From an uncultured Bacteroidia bacterium (GTDB taxonomy: Bacteria; Bacteroidota; Bacteroidia; J057; CALAJH01), in contig CALAJH010000050.1 of assembly GCA_937922655.1 (NCBI GenBank), positions 1-64,000 of the forward strand: a stretch of 64,000 nt of DNA, given 5' to 3'. This document shows, one piece after another, positions 50,618 to 58,366 of this stretch. The notes beneath the pieces are model-generated. The model did not search any database. It was given only the letters and a program-made list of their open reading frames with translations, and was not told the origin of the DNA. Numbering within the stretch: position 1 is the stretch's first letter; each line of letters opens with the position of its first letter. Made by a program: the position numbers and the translations under genes.

Positions 50618-52477
50618 ATGAGAAAAGCAAGTGTCATTATTACAGTCGCGGCCCTGACGTGGTCTTGGGCCGTATCTCAAAACCCTAAAAAATTATACGG
50701 GGAGGCGCAAACGTTCTTTGAACAAGGGCAATATCAAGAGGCCATCAATCGCTTGAACGACGCGATTGCCAAATCGGGCAAGAACGCCGACTATTGGGCC
50801 TTGCGCGGACGTGCCAAGGCCGCCCTTTGCGGGGAAATTCTAGAAACGCCCAAATGCAAAGAAGCCGTCAACGACTGTAACAAGGCGCTCGAACTTGACC
50901 CCAACAACCTTACGGCCTTTTTTGCACGCGGCAACGCCCAACTTTACCTCGAAAACTACGCCGAAGCCGTCAAAGACTTTGACAAAGTCGTTTCGGGCGG
51001 AGGAGATTTCGCCGAACGCGCCCTGTTCAACCGAGGGTTGGCACGGCTCAACTCGGGCAACCCGCAAGGCGCCCTCGAAGACTTTAACAAAGTGATTGAA
51101 AAACAACCCGAAAACGCCGACGCTTACGCCTATCGCGCCGAAGCCTACATCGCGCTCAAAAAATATCCCGACGCCGTCAAAGATTGCGACAAGGCCATTC
51201 AACTTAACCCCAATCATTTGAGCGCCTTTACCAACAGAGGACGCTGTCGTTACGATCTCAAACAATATCCTCTTGCCTTTAGCGACTTCGACAAGGCCGT
51301 CATGCTCAACCCCAACGAACCCATCGCTTATTCCAATCGCGGCAACTGCTACGAACGTATGGGCGACCACAAAAAAGCCATCGCCGACTTTAACAAGGCC
51401 CTTTCCCTCAACCCCAACCTTAATATTGTTTATTACAACCGCGGCAACGCTTACCTTGCAGGCGAACAGTATTCCGAAGCCATCGCCGACTTTAACAAAG
51501 TCCTGCAATCCAATCCCAATCATGTCGGAGCGTTGGAAGGCCGGGGATACGCCTACAACGAACTGAAAAAATACGAAGAAGCCCTCCTCGATTACGACAA
51601 AGTCTGCGGCCTCGACCCCAAAGGCGCCGACCACTTTGTCAATCGCGGCATCACCAAAGAGGCTATGAAACGTTACGACCAAGCCCTCGCCGATTTTGAC
51701 AAAGCCATCGAGCTCGACGGTCAAAACGCCCGAGCCTACGATTCTCGCGGATTGACCAAATTCTCAATGGGCAAGGTCAAAGAAGCAATAGCCGACTTTG
51801 AAAAAGCCATCGCCCTCGACGCCAAATTTTCATTGGCCTACAAACACCGCGCCATAGCGAAAATCAAACAAAACGATCTCGAAGGCGCTTTGGCCGATTT
51901 GGACCAAGCCATCAAAATCAGCCCTCAAAATCCGGTTTATTATTACAATCGCGGCGTGGTGTTGGACTCGTTGGGACGCTACGAAGAGGCCATGAAAGCT
52001 TATCAAACGGCGCTCGATTTTAAACCCGCCCTCGCCGAAGCCAAAACCAACCTCGCCACCGTAACCAAACGCATAGAGTATATTAAGTCCGAAAACGCTC
52101 ATTTGGACAGCCTTGTCGCCGCCAAGCCCAAAGACCCGCAAGTGTATATCGACCGCGGCGCCTTCCTGTTTCATTTGCGAAAATACGACGATGCGCTTCG
52201 CGACTACGACGCCGCCGTCAAATTGGCGCCCAACAACTCCGAGGCATTATATCTTCGCGGCAACGTCAAAAGCGAACTCAATCGTCTTGACGAAGCCCTC
52301 GCCGATTACAACAAATCCGTCCAACTCAACCCCAAAAACGCCGACGCCTATTTCAATCGGGGCATACTCAACCTTCGTCGCAACAAACTCGAAGAGGCCT
52401 GCAAAGATTTGAAGAAAGCCCTCGAACTAGGCGACAAAACCCATGCTCCCGAATACATCGAAAAGAATTGCAAGTAA
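50618..52477 (+). CDS. Secreted tetratricopeptide-repeat protein
   Basis: 619 residues: a signal peptide (MRKASVIITVAALTWSWAVSQ), then back-to-back TPR units of 34 residues for nearly the whole length (about 16-17 units), with the phrases AIADFNKALSLNPNLNIVYYNRGNAY and EALADYNKSVQLNPKNADAYFNRG. One break, around residues 480-505 (TKRIEYIKSENAHLDSL), separates two solenoids. TPR solenoids are protein-binding scaffolds; a periplasmic or outer-membrane assembly role is likely, but the partner is unknown. Ends in a strong terminator. Confidence 0.9.
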   Translation: MRKASVIITVAALTWSWAVSQNPKKLYGEAQTFFEQGQYQEAINRLNDAIAKSGKNADYWALRGRAKAALCGEILETPKCKEAVNDCNKALELDPNNLTAFFARGNAQLYLENYAEAVKDFDKVVSGGGDFAERALFNRGLARLNSGNPQGALEDFNKVIEKQPENADAYAYRAEAYIALKKYPDAVKDCDKAIQLNPNHLSAFTNRGRCRYDLKQYPLAFSDFDKAVMLNPNEPIAYSNRGNCYERMGDHKKAIADFNKALSLNPNLNIVYYNRGNAYLAGEQYSEAIADFNKVLQSNPNHVGALEGRGYAYNELKKYEEALLDYDKVCGLDPKGADHFVNRGITKEAMKRYDQALADFDKAIELDGQNARAYDSRGLTKFSMGKVKEAIADFEKAIALDAKFSLAYKHRAIAKIKQNDLEGALADLDQAIKISPQNPVYYYNRGVVLDSLGRYEEAMKAYQTALDFKPALAEAKTNLATVTKRIEYIKSENAHLDSLVAAKPKDPQVYIDRGAFLFHLRKYDDALRDYDAAVKLAPNNSEALYLRGNVKSELNRLDEALADYNKSVQLNPKNADAYFNRGILNLRRNKLEEACKDLKKALELGDKTHAPEYIEKNCK

Positions 52478-52501
52478 TTCGTTTGCGTTTTCATGAAACC
52501 C

Positions 52502-52532
52502 GGCCGGTTCCGACGGAACCGGCCTTTATTTT
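52502..52532 (+). terminator. Intrinsic terminator between the TPR and thioredoxin-like genes
   Basis: GGCCGGTTCC-GAC-GGAACCGGCC is a perfect 10-bp stem with a 3-base loop, followed by TTTATTTT. It argues that the next gene starts at 52541 rather than upstream of the hairpin. Confidence 0.9.
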
Positions 52533-52540
52533 CAACGGTG

Positions 52541-53032
52541 ATGCGAATGTTGTTGTGGATAGCGTTTTTGATTGCCTCTTGTGCCCACGCTCAAGTGGAC
52601 TGGCTCGAACCGCAAAAAGCGTTCAAGTACGCCGAAGGAGACAAGCGAAAAGTACTGTTTTATTTCTACACCGACTGGTGCGGGTGGTGTAAACTTTTTG
52701 AACAAAGAATACTGTCCGACCCGGCAGTATATATTTACATCAACCGACATTTTTACGCCGTAAAAGTCAATGCCATGGGGCAAAAAGACATATTTCTTGG
52801 CGGAAGGCGTTTTGTTTTCATGCCGGAAGTGAATGCTCATCAATTGGCATATCTATTGTTAGGGGGGGATATGAGATATCCGGCGTTGGTGGTCGTAACC
52901 GCGGCGGGCGAAGTTTTGTCGCCCGCACACGGTTTTTTAGACTCATCCACTCTACGCAAGTTCTTGGCATATTTTGCCGAAAACTGCTACGAGTACGTCA
53001 AATGGGAAGATTATAACGGAATCTGTCATTAA
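52541..53032 (+). CDS. Thioredoxin-fold protein, exported
   Basis: 163 residues from the ATG at 52541. The N-terminus (MRMLLWIAFLIASCAHAQ) is a signal peptide, cleavable by signal peptidase I at AHA-Q or as a lipoprotein at LIASC. A thioredoxin fold follows with the redox pair C47-GW-C50 in YFYTDWCGWCKLFEQ and a cis-proline-like RYPALVVV. It resembles the DUF255/thioredoxin_7 group that reduces or isomerises disulfides in the periplasm. It lies 5 bp before grpE, an unexpected pairing of an envelope redox protein with cytosolic chaperone genes. Confidence 0.85.
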   Translation: MRMLLWIAFLIASCAHAQVDWLEPQKAFKYAEGDKRKVLFYFYTDWCGWCKLFEQRILSDPAVYIYINRHFYAVKVNAMGQKDIFLGGRRFVFMPEVNAHQLAYLLLGGDMRYPALVVVTAAGEVLSPAHGFLDSSTLRKFLAYFAENCYEYVKWEDYNGICH

Positions 53033-53037
53033 AAGTT

Positions 53038-53559
53038 ATGGAAGAAGCCACCACCCCAAAAGAAATTGAAAATCAAAACGAGGTTGGCCGCGAAGAAAGC
53101 GCCCCACAACAAACGCCGTCCGTCCCGGAAATCGATGCCGGCGCCGAATGGCAGGAAAGATATTTGCGACTTGCGTCAGAGTTCGACAACTTCAAAAAAC
53201 GCACCGCCCGCGAAAAAGAGCATTTAATCAAATACGCCAACGAACACTTGCTGCGCGGATTTTTGCCCGTCGTGGACGACCTCTTTCGCACCCTTGCCGC
53301 CGCCCAAACATCGGACAATCTTGAAAAAATACGCGAGGGCGTCGGATTGGTGCATAAAAACTTTTTGGCCGCCCTCGAACGACAAGGTGTGTTTCCCATC
53401 GAAGCGCAAGGACGCGACTTTGACGCCGATTTTCACGAGGCCATTGCCTCCATTCCCGGACCGGAAGAAATGCGCGGCAAAGTCGTTGAAGAGGTGGAAA
53501 AAGGATATATGTTTTACGACAAAGTCCTTCGTTATTCGAAGGTCGTAACCGGGGAATAA
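53038..53559 (+). CDS. grpE: Nucleotide exchange factor GrpE
   Basis: 173 residues. An acidic, disordered N-terminus is followed by the long dimerising helix ([23 protein letters not shown]) and the beta-domain signature [19 protein letters not shown] at the C-terminus. GrpE releases ADP from DnaK. dnaK itself is not in the window. It is 1 bp from dnaJ, as in many Bacteroidota. Confidence 0.95.
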   Translation: MEEATTPKEIENQNEVGREESAPQQTPSVPEIDAGAEWQERYLRLASEFDNFKKRTAREKEHLIKYANEHLLRGFLPVVDDLFRTLAAAQTSDNLEKIREGVGLVHKNFLAALERQGVFPIEAQGRDFDADFHEAIASIPGPEEMRGKVVEEVEKGYMFYDKVLRYSKVVTGE

Positions 53560-53560
53560 C

Positions 53561-54691
53561 ATGGCCAAACGAGACTACTACGACGTACTGGAAATAGACC
53601 GCAACGCCGACGCCGAAACCATCAAAAAAGCCTATCGGCGTTTGGCGATGCAATATCACCCGGATAAAAATCCGGGCGACAAAGTTGCCGAAGAAAAATT
53701 TAAAGAGGCCTCGGAAGCCTATGAGGTGCTGAGCGATCCGCAAAAGCGCGAAGCTTACAACCGCTACGGCCACAGAGCAGGCGCCATGGGTGGAGGGCCT
53801 TTCTCCGGCGACATGAACGACATTTTCAGTTCGATTTTCGAAGGCGGTGGATTCGACCAATTCTTTGGCGGACGCGGGCGGCGACGACAACAGGGACAAC
53901 GCGGCGGCGACCTGCGCATCAAAGTCAAAGTCACGCTTGAAGAAATCGCCAAAGGCGTGGAAAAAAAACTTACCCTCAAGCGTTACCAGACTTGTGCCAA
54001 ATGTAAAGGTTCGGGAGCCGCCGATACCTCTTCGTTCCAAACCTGCCAAACTTGCAACGGAAGCGGAGAAATCCACCAGCGCATGGGCGGCGGTTTTTTT
54101 CAACAAATCGTCGTCAGCTCTTGCCCTACGTGCAACGGCGAGGGTCGAATTATTAAAAAGGCATGCGTGGAGTGCGCGGGCGCCGGCAGAATCATGGGCG
54201 AAGAAACGGTAAACGTTAAAATTCCCGCCGGCGTTTCGGATGGTACCCAGCTTTCCGTGCGCGGTATGGGACACGCCGGACAACGGGGCGGCGAAGCCGG
54301 CGACCTCCTCGTCCACTTTGAAGAACAGCCTCACGAAATTTTTGGACGCAGCGGCAACAACATCACTTACGACCTCTATATTTCCTATCCCGACGCCGTT
54401 TTGGGAGCCAACGTCGAAGTGCCAACTCTGGATGGAAAAGTAAAAATTAAAATTGAACCCGGAACCACCGGAGGCGAAGTCAAAAGATTGCGAGGCAAAG
54501 GCATTCCTTCCGTCCACCAGCCCGGATTGACGGGCGACCAACTCGTTCACATTTCCATTTACGCCCCCAAAAATCTATCCAAAGACGACATGGCCTTGAT
54601 GGAAAAGATGAGAAAAAACCCCGCCTTTCAACCGACGGGCGCCAAAGCCGAAAAATCCTTTTTTGACCGAATAAAGGACGTATTCTCGTAA
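53561..54691 (+). CDS. dnaJ: Chaperone protein DnaJ
   Basis: 376 residues, complete type I DnaJ: J-domain with HPD (33-35), a G/F-rich linker, four zinc-finger repeats CxxCxGxG ([32 protein letters not shown]) and the C-terminal substrate-binding domain ([21 protein letters not shown]). It stimulates DnaK ATPase and delivers unfolded clients. Confidence 0.97.
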   Translation: MAKRDYYDVLEIDRNADAETIKKAYRRLAMQYHPDKNPGDKVAEEKFKEASEAYEVLSDPQKREAYNRYGHRAGAMGGGPFSGDMNDIFSSIFEGGGFDQFFGGRGRRRQQGQRGGDLRIKVKVTLEEIAKGVEKKLTLKRYQTCAKCKGSGAADTSSFQTCQTCNGSGEIHQRMGGGFFQQIVVSSCPTCNGEGRIIKKACVECAGAGRIMGEETVNVKIPAGVSDGTQLSVRGMGHAGQRGGEAGDLLVHFEEQPHEIFGRSGNNITYDLYISYPDAVLGANVEVPTLDGKVKIKIEPGTTGGEVKRLRGKGIPSVHQPGLTGDQLVHISIYAPKNLSKDDMALMEKMRKNPAFQPTGAKAEKSFFDRIKDVFS

Positions 54692-54718
54692 AGTTTTGTT
54701 TTTGCCCGAAAAAATACA

Positions 54719-54726
54719 TAATTTTG
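54719..54726 (+). promoter_or_regulatory. -7 promoter box of rpmH-rnpA
   Basis: TAATTTTG, 25 bp before the rpmH ATG. Confidence 0.55.
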
Positions 54727-54751
54727 CCGCCCGAAAGTTGAAAGTGTAAAA

Positions 54752-54910
54752 ATGAAAAGAACCTATCAGCCGAGCAATCGCCGTCGCAAAAACAAACACG
54801 GTTTCCGTGAGCGCATGAGTACCAAAAACGGTCGCCGCGTACTTTCCGCACGCCGTGCCAAAGGACGTTGGCGTTTGACCGTCAGCGACGAACCGCGCCA
54901 TAAGCGTTAA
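54752..54910 (+). CDS. rpmH: 50S ribosomal protein L34
   Basis: 52 residues: [20 protein letters not shown], then [20 protein letters not shown] and a short tail ([12 protein letters not shown]). The sequence is a textbook L34, with the KRTYQPS start and the GR..L..RR..GR core. The stop overlaps the rnpA start as TAATG, which would couple translation. Confidence 0.97.
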   Translation: MKRTYQPSNRRRKNKHGFRERMSTKNGRRVLSARRAKGRWRLTVSDEPRHKR

Positions 54911-55317
54911 TGAACGCCCGTTGGCGGCCCAAAGAACGTCTACGGCACAAAAAAAAATTTGACGAACTTTTTCGGCGTGGAAAATCCTTCGGCATGGGTC
55001 CGATGCGTTTGTTTTATCGTCTTTATCCCGCCACCGCATCCTATCCACGCGTTGCGGCGGGCTTTGCCGTACCTAAAAAGAAAATAAAAAAAGCCGTTCA
55101 TCGTAACCTTATTAAGCGCCGCATGCGCGAAGCCTTCCGTATACAAAAAAGCGCAATCTATTCGGTATTGCCCCAAAGCGCCGCCGTGGACTTGGTTCTG
55201 CTTTATCGGGATACGAAAGTGGCCGATTATTCGGCGATACATGCCGCCATCGCCAAGGGCATAGCCAAAATAAGCGAAGCATTGGACTTCGGCTCGCCGC
55301 CCCCCTCCACGGTCTAA
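54910..55317 (+). CDS. rnpA: Ribonuclease P protein component
   Basis: 135 residues. The N-terminus RLRHKKKFDELFRRGKS and the RNR motif HRNLIKRRMREAFR identify the protein subunit of RNase P, which helps the catalytic RNA mature tRNA 5' ends. Usual order rpmH-rnpA is kept, but yidD and yidC do not follow; instead the convergent der gene ends 29 bp downstream. Confidence 0.95.
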   Translation: MNARWRPKERLRHKKKFDELFRRGKSFGMGPMRLFYRLYPATASYPRVAAGFAVPKKKIKKAVHRNLIKRRMREAFRIQKSAIYSVLPQSAAVDLVLLYRDTKVADYSAIHAAIAKGIAKISEALDFGSPPPSTV

Positions 55318-55345
55318 ACGCTATTTGGCGCCTGACGTCGGTCGG

Positions 55346-56653
55346 TTATTTTTCCCGGAAATAAACATTGATGGGCCAACCCTCAAAACCGTACAGCTCC
55401 CGGATGCGGTTTTCCAAAAACCGACGATAGTTTTCTTTTACATGCCGGGGATGATTGGCGAAAAAGATAAACGTCGGTATCCTTGCTTTGGCTTGACTGA
55501 CGTATTTTATGCGTACAATTCGCCCGGCGGAAGACGGTGGCGGCGTTTGCCGAACAAACTCCAATAATTCTTCGTTCAGCCTTGCCGTCGGCACATGTCG
55601 AGAACGTTCGTCAAGCATCTGTCTTATCTTTTCCAAAGTTTTATAAATACGCAACTTTTCAGTTGCGGAAACGAATAAAATTGGAACTTTGGAAAGCGGG
55701 GCGATTCTTTCGTTGATAAGACTTCTAACCTCTTTTTCGGCGTCGGGCCGGTGATGCATCAAGTCCCACTTGTTCACTAGAATCATCATCCCCTTTTTGG
55801 CCCGCTGAACAAGGTTGAGGATAGCGAGGTCTTGGGCTTCCATCGGCGCCTCTGCGCTCACCATGAGCAAACAAACGTCCGATTCGTTTATTGCGCGAAT
55901 GGTGCGTATACCCGAATAAAACTCAATATTTTCCTTGACCTTGGCTTTTCGGCGAAGCCCCGCGGTATCGATAAACATGTAATCGAAACCGAAGGCGTTG
56001 TAACGGGCATAAACCGAATCGCGAGTGGTGCCGGCAATGGGCGAAACCAACGAATTGTCCCGACCTAAAAGTGCGTTGATAAAACTGGATTTGCCGACGT
56101 TGGGACGGCCTACGACGGAGATGCGCGGCAGTTCCGGGGTTTCCACGGGCGGGGCGCCCCTGAGAATTTCCACTATTGCATCCAAAAGTTCGCCCATGCC
56201 GTAACCGTTGGCGGCGGAAATCGGAAAGATATTTTCGACGCCAAGCGAATAAAACTCTTGGGCCGCAAGCTCTTTGCGGTGCCCGTCCACTTTATTGACG
56301 GCCGTCAGTATTTTTTTTTGCGGATAACGACGCAGAACGTCGGCTACGATTTCGTCGTAAGGCGTTACGCCGTCGTTGACGTCGGTCATAAACAGCACCA
56401 CGTCGGCCTCTTCCAGCGCGATAAGGACCTGCTCACGCACGCCCGCGTCAATTATGTCCGAAGAGTCGGGAATATAACCGCCGGTATCCACCAAAGAAAA
56501 GAGGGTTCCGTTCCATTCGACGGTTCCATAGATTCTGTCGCGGGTTACCCCGGGTAAATCCTCAACAATCGAACGGTTTTCTTCGGTCAAACGGTTGAAA
56601 AGCGTCGACTTGCCCACATTGGGCCGTCCGATGACGGCAACCAATCCTTTCAT
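55346..56653 (-). CDS. der: Ribosome biogenesis GTPase Der
   Basis: 435 residues with two Era-type GTPase domains in tandem, each with GRPNVGKS (P-loops near residues 9 and 181), a DTGGYIPD or DTAGLRRK switch II, and NKVDGH or NKWDLM as the base-binding motif; a C-terminal KH-like domain follows (ARIPTFIFFANHPRHVKENYRRFLENRIRE). Der acts in 50S subunit assembly. The promoter box is at 56689-56696. Confidence 0.97.
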   Translation of the reverse strand: MKGLVAVIGRPNVGKSTLFNRLTEENRSIVEDLPGVTRDRIYGTVEWNGTLFSLVDTGGYIPDSSDIIDAGVREQVLIALEEADVVLFMTDVNDGVTPYDEIVADVLRRYPQKKILTAVNKVDGHRKELAAQEFYSLGVENIFPISAANGYGMGELLDAIVEILRGAPPVETPELPRISVVGRPNVGKSSFINALLGRDNSLVSPIAGTTRDSVYARYNAFGFDYMFIDTAGLRRKAKVKENIEFYSGIRTIRAINESDVCLLMVSAEAPMEAQDLAILNLVQRAKKGMMILVNKWDLMHHRPDAEKEVRSLINERIAPLSKVPILFVSATEKLRIYKTLEKIRQMLDERSRHVPTARLNEELLEFVRQTPPPSSAGRIVRIKYVSQAKARIPTFIFFANHPRHVKENYRRFLENRIRELYGFEGWPINVYFREK

Positions 56654-56688
56654 AAAATGAGGCTCCGTTCCGAAAGCAAAACGGACTA

Positions 56689-56696
56689 CAAATTTA
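56689..56696 (-). promoter_or_regulatory. -7 promoter box of der
   Basis: CAAATTTA reads TAAATTTG on the minus strand, 35 bp before the der ATG. Confidence 0.5.
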
Positions 56697-56716
56697 CAAA
56701 GATTTTTGGGGAGGGG

Positions 56717-56974
56717 CTACCCCCAAACGAGGCGTTGCCCGTCCCATTCCAAACGATTGACCGCACCGTAAGGCATCGCATCAATTTCGGCTTCGATGGC
56801 GGAAAAAAGCGCGGCGGTTTGGTCGCCGTCGCCGACGGCGGGCGCCCGCTTGCCTTCGGAGCGCGTCGGACGAAAATAACCGACAAGCGTAAAGTCGGAA
56901 TCGCGCACTTGCACGTAGTCCGGAATTTTGGCTTTGCCTTTGACTTTCAAGGCGTAAAACGTCTTTTTCTCCAT
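56717..56974 (-). CDS. Small protein of unknown function
   Basis: 85 residues starting MEKKTFYALKVKGKAKIPDY and ending NRLEWDGQRLVWG. No signal peptide, membrane segment or known motif is visible; it looks like a small soluble alpha/beta protein. The start overlaps the preceding stop as TAATG, which is good evidence that it is a real, coupled gene. Last gene of the 58171-56717 operon. Confidence 0.65.
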   Translation of the reverse strand: MEKKTFYALKVKGKAKIPDYVQVRDSDFTLVGYFRPTRSEGKRAPAVGDGDQTAALFSAIEAEIDAMPYGAVNRLEWDGQRLVWG

Positions 56975-57642
56975 TAAAGTCGATTGAGCGTAATACGAAT
57001 GCCGGCGCGCGCCTCGAATCCCAATTCGTAAGGGTGGCTGTTGATGTTTTCCAAGTCGCCGTCCTCGTTGAAAAACTTGGCGCCGCCATCGAAAAACAAC
57101 TCCAAAAACTCGCTTACTTCAAACATCAAACCCAATCCGCCGATAATTTCAGGGGTCAAAGAATAACCGTTTTTACCCATGGAAAAGCCGCCGGGATTGA
57201 GGTGGTAACGCATCCTAAAACCAAAGTTGCCATAGCCGTTGACGGCAAAGCCCCGACTGCCAAGGTGGAAATACGGCTGGTAGGCAAAACCCAAAATCAA
57301 GCCTCCCCGTTTGAATATCGGGCTTTGACTTTCCAGAACCGTGGCTTTTCCAAGGTAATTTCCGTTTTCGTCGCTTTTTCGCTTTATATAATCTTGAAGC
57401 TTTGTATCCACCATAGCGTCGTAAACGACGTAATCGCGGTAACCCATGACGCGGTCATGACCGAGCGTAAACTCAAGCATGGTGTTTTTACCCGCCACCC
57501 ATGAATACGTTAAGCCGGTAGGCGAAAAATTGCGCCCCCCCAAGGGTACTCCGAGCATTACACCCAACGAGTGTTCACCAACGATTTGCGCTTGCGCCGC
57601 GGCGGACGCCAAAAAGAAGAAAAAAAAGAGAAAAAATTTCAT
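56974..57642 (-). CDS. Outer-membrane beta-barrel protein
   Basis: 222 residues with a signal peptide (MKFFLFFFFFLASAAAQAQ). The mature part has alternating glycine-aromatic strands (GGLILGFAYQPYFHLGSRGFAVNGYGNFGFRMRYHL, IGGLGLMFEVSEFLELFFDGGAKFF) and ends AGIRITLNRL, as expected for a small outer-membrane barrel. Function unknown. It lies 13 bp after the PepSY-like gene and overlaps the next gene. Confidence 0.75.
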   Translation of the reverse strand: MKFFLFFFFFLASAAAQAQIVGEHSLGVMLGVPLGGRNFSPTGLTYSWVAGKNTMLEFTLGHDRVMGYRDYVVYDAMVDTKLQDYIKRKSDENGNYLGKATVLESQSPIFKRGGLILGFAYQPYFHLGSRGFAVNGYGNFGFRMRYHLNPGGFSMGKNGYSLTPEIIGGLGLMFEVSEFLELFFDGGAKFFNEDGDLENINSHPYELGFEARAGIRITLNRL

Positions 57643-57655
57643 ACCTTAAAAACAC

Positions 57656-58171
57656 TTAATAAATCACGTGATGCTTGCTGTGAGGGGCTTTGGTGATATG
57701 TTTTGGGCCTATCCGCTTACCGTTTTCGTCGTAAACAACCCGCATATGACGTTCTTTTGAAGTCGATTCGTAAAAAACACGATAGGTGTCGTTGCCTTTG
57801 TGAACCTTATGATAAAGGCGGGAGAATTTCCATCCTTCTTGTTCGTCTTTTTGAATGGCGTTTTTGACGGGGTCGGGAACGCCTTCTTTAGAGATGTTGG
57901 TCACTTTTCCCACAACGTTGCCGTCTTTGTCCACATTGACGGCAAAAGGATGGTTTTGGGCAATACCGTGCGCATGATAAACGAGTTTGGTTCGGGAAAC
58001 GTAGCGTACGCCCCAATGTATGCCGCATGCCGCAGGATAAACCTTGGCCACTTGGCTTTTGACAACCTCCGGCACCTTGAACTCGTCAATGTCCGTCCAT
58101 GCACGTTGCGCCGACGCGCTCGTCGCAAAAGCCGCCGCGAATGTTAAGCATAAAAACCATTTTGTAACCAT
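57656..58171 (-). CDS. Secreted PepSY-like protein
   Basis: 171 residues, signal peptide MVTKWFLCLTFAAAFATSASAQ. Two similar halves (VPEVVKSQVAKVYPAACGIHWGVRYVSRTKLVYHAH and VPDPVKNAIQKDEQEGWKFSRLYHKVHKGNDTYRVFYE) each show the VPxxVxxxI...YxVxF pattern of PepSY-like (DUF2874, beta-lactamase-inhibitor-protein-like) domains. The tail is rich in H and K. Function unknown, possibly a protease inhibitor or envelope sensor. First gene of the operon; promoter box at 58197-58204. Confidence 0.6.
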   Translation of the reverse strand: MVTKWFLCLTFAAAFATSASAQRAWTDIDEFKVPEVVKSQVAKVYPAACGIHWGVRYVSRTKLVYHAHGIAQNHPFAVNVDKDGNVVGKVTNISKEGVPDPVKNAIQKDEQEGWKFSRLYHKVHKGNDTYRVFYESTSKERHMRVVYDENGKRIGPKHITKAPHSKHHVIY

Positions 58172-58196
58172 ACGCCCATTATAATAATTTTCACTG

Positions 58197-58204
58197 CAAA
58201 GCTA
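58197..58204 (-). promoter_or_regulatory. -7 promoter box of the PepSY-like operon
   Basis: CAAAGCTA reads TAGCTTTG on the minus strand, 25 bp before the ATG at 58171. Confidence 0.5.
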
Positions 58205-58366
58205 ACAATTTATTTGAAAACCGACTTCGTTTATCGACAAAAGTAAAAATTCATGGTTGACGAATTAAATACCACCCATCGGTTTTACACGCAGAAACTT
58301 CAAGCCGAAGTCTTCAAAATCTTCACACGGTTGTGACAAACTCATCCGCGGCAATGATTTCTGCCG

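Noticed and set aside
52493-52540. Earlier ATG for the thioredoxin-like protein
   Set aside because: The extra residues are encoded by the terminator hairpin of the TPR gene; the start at 52541 gives a proper signal peptide.
53228-54550. A 440-residue open frame on the minus strand opposite grpE-dnaJ
   Set aside because: It spans two certain genes on the other strand and has no promoter box or domain.
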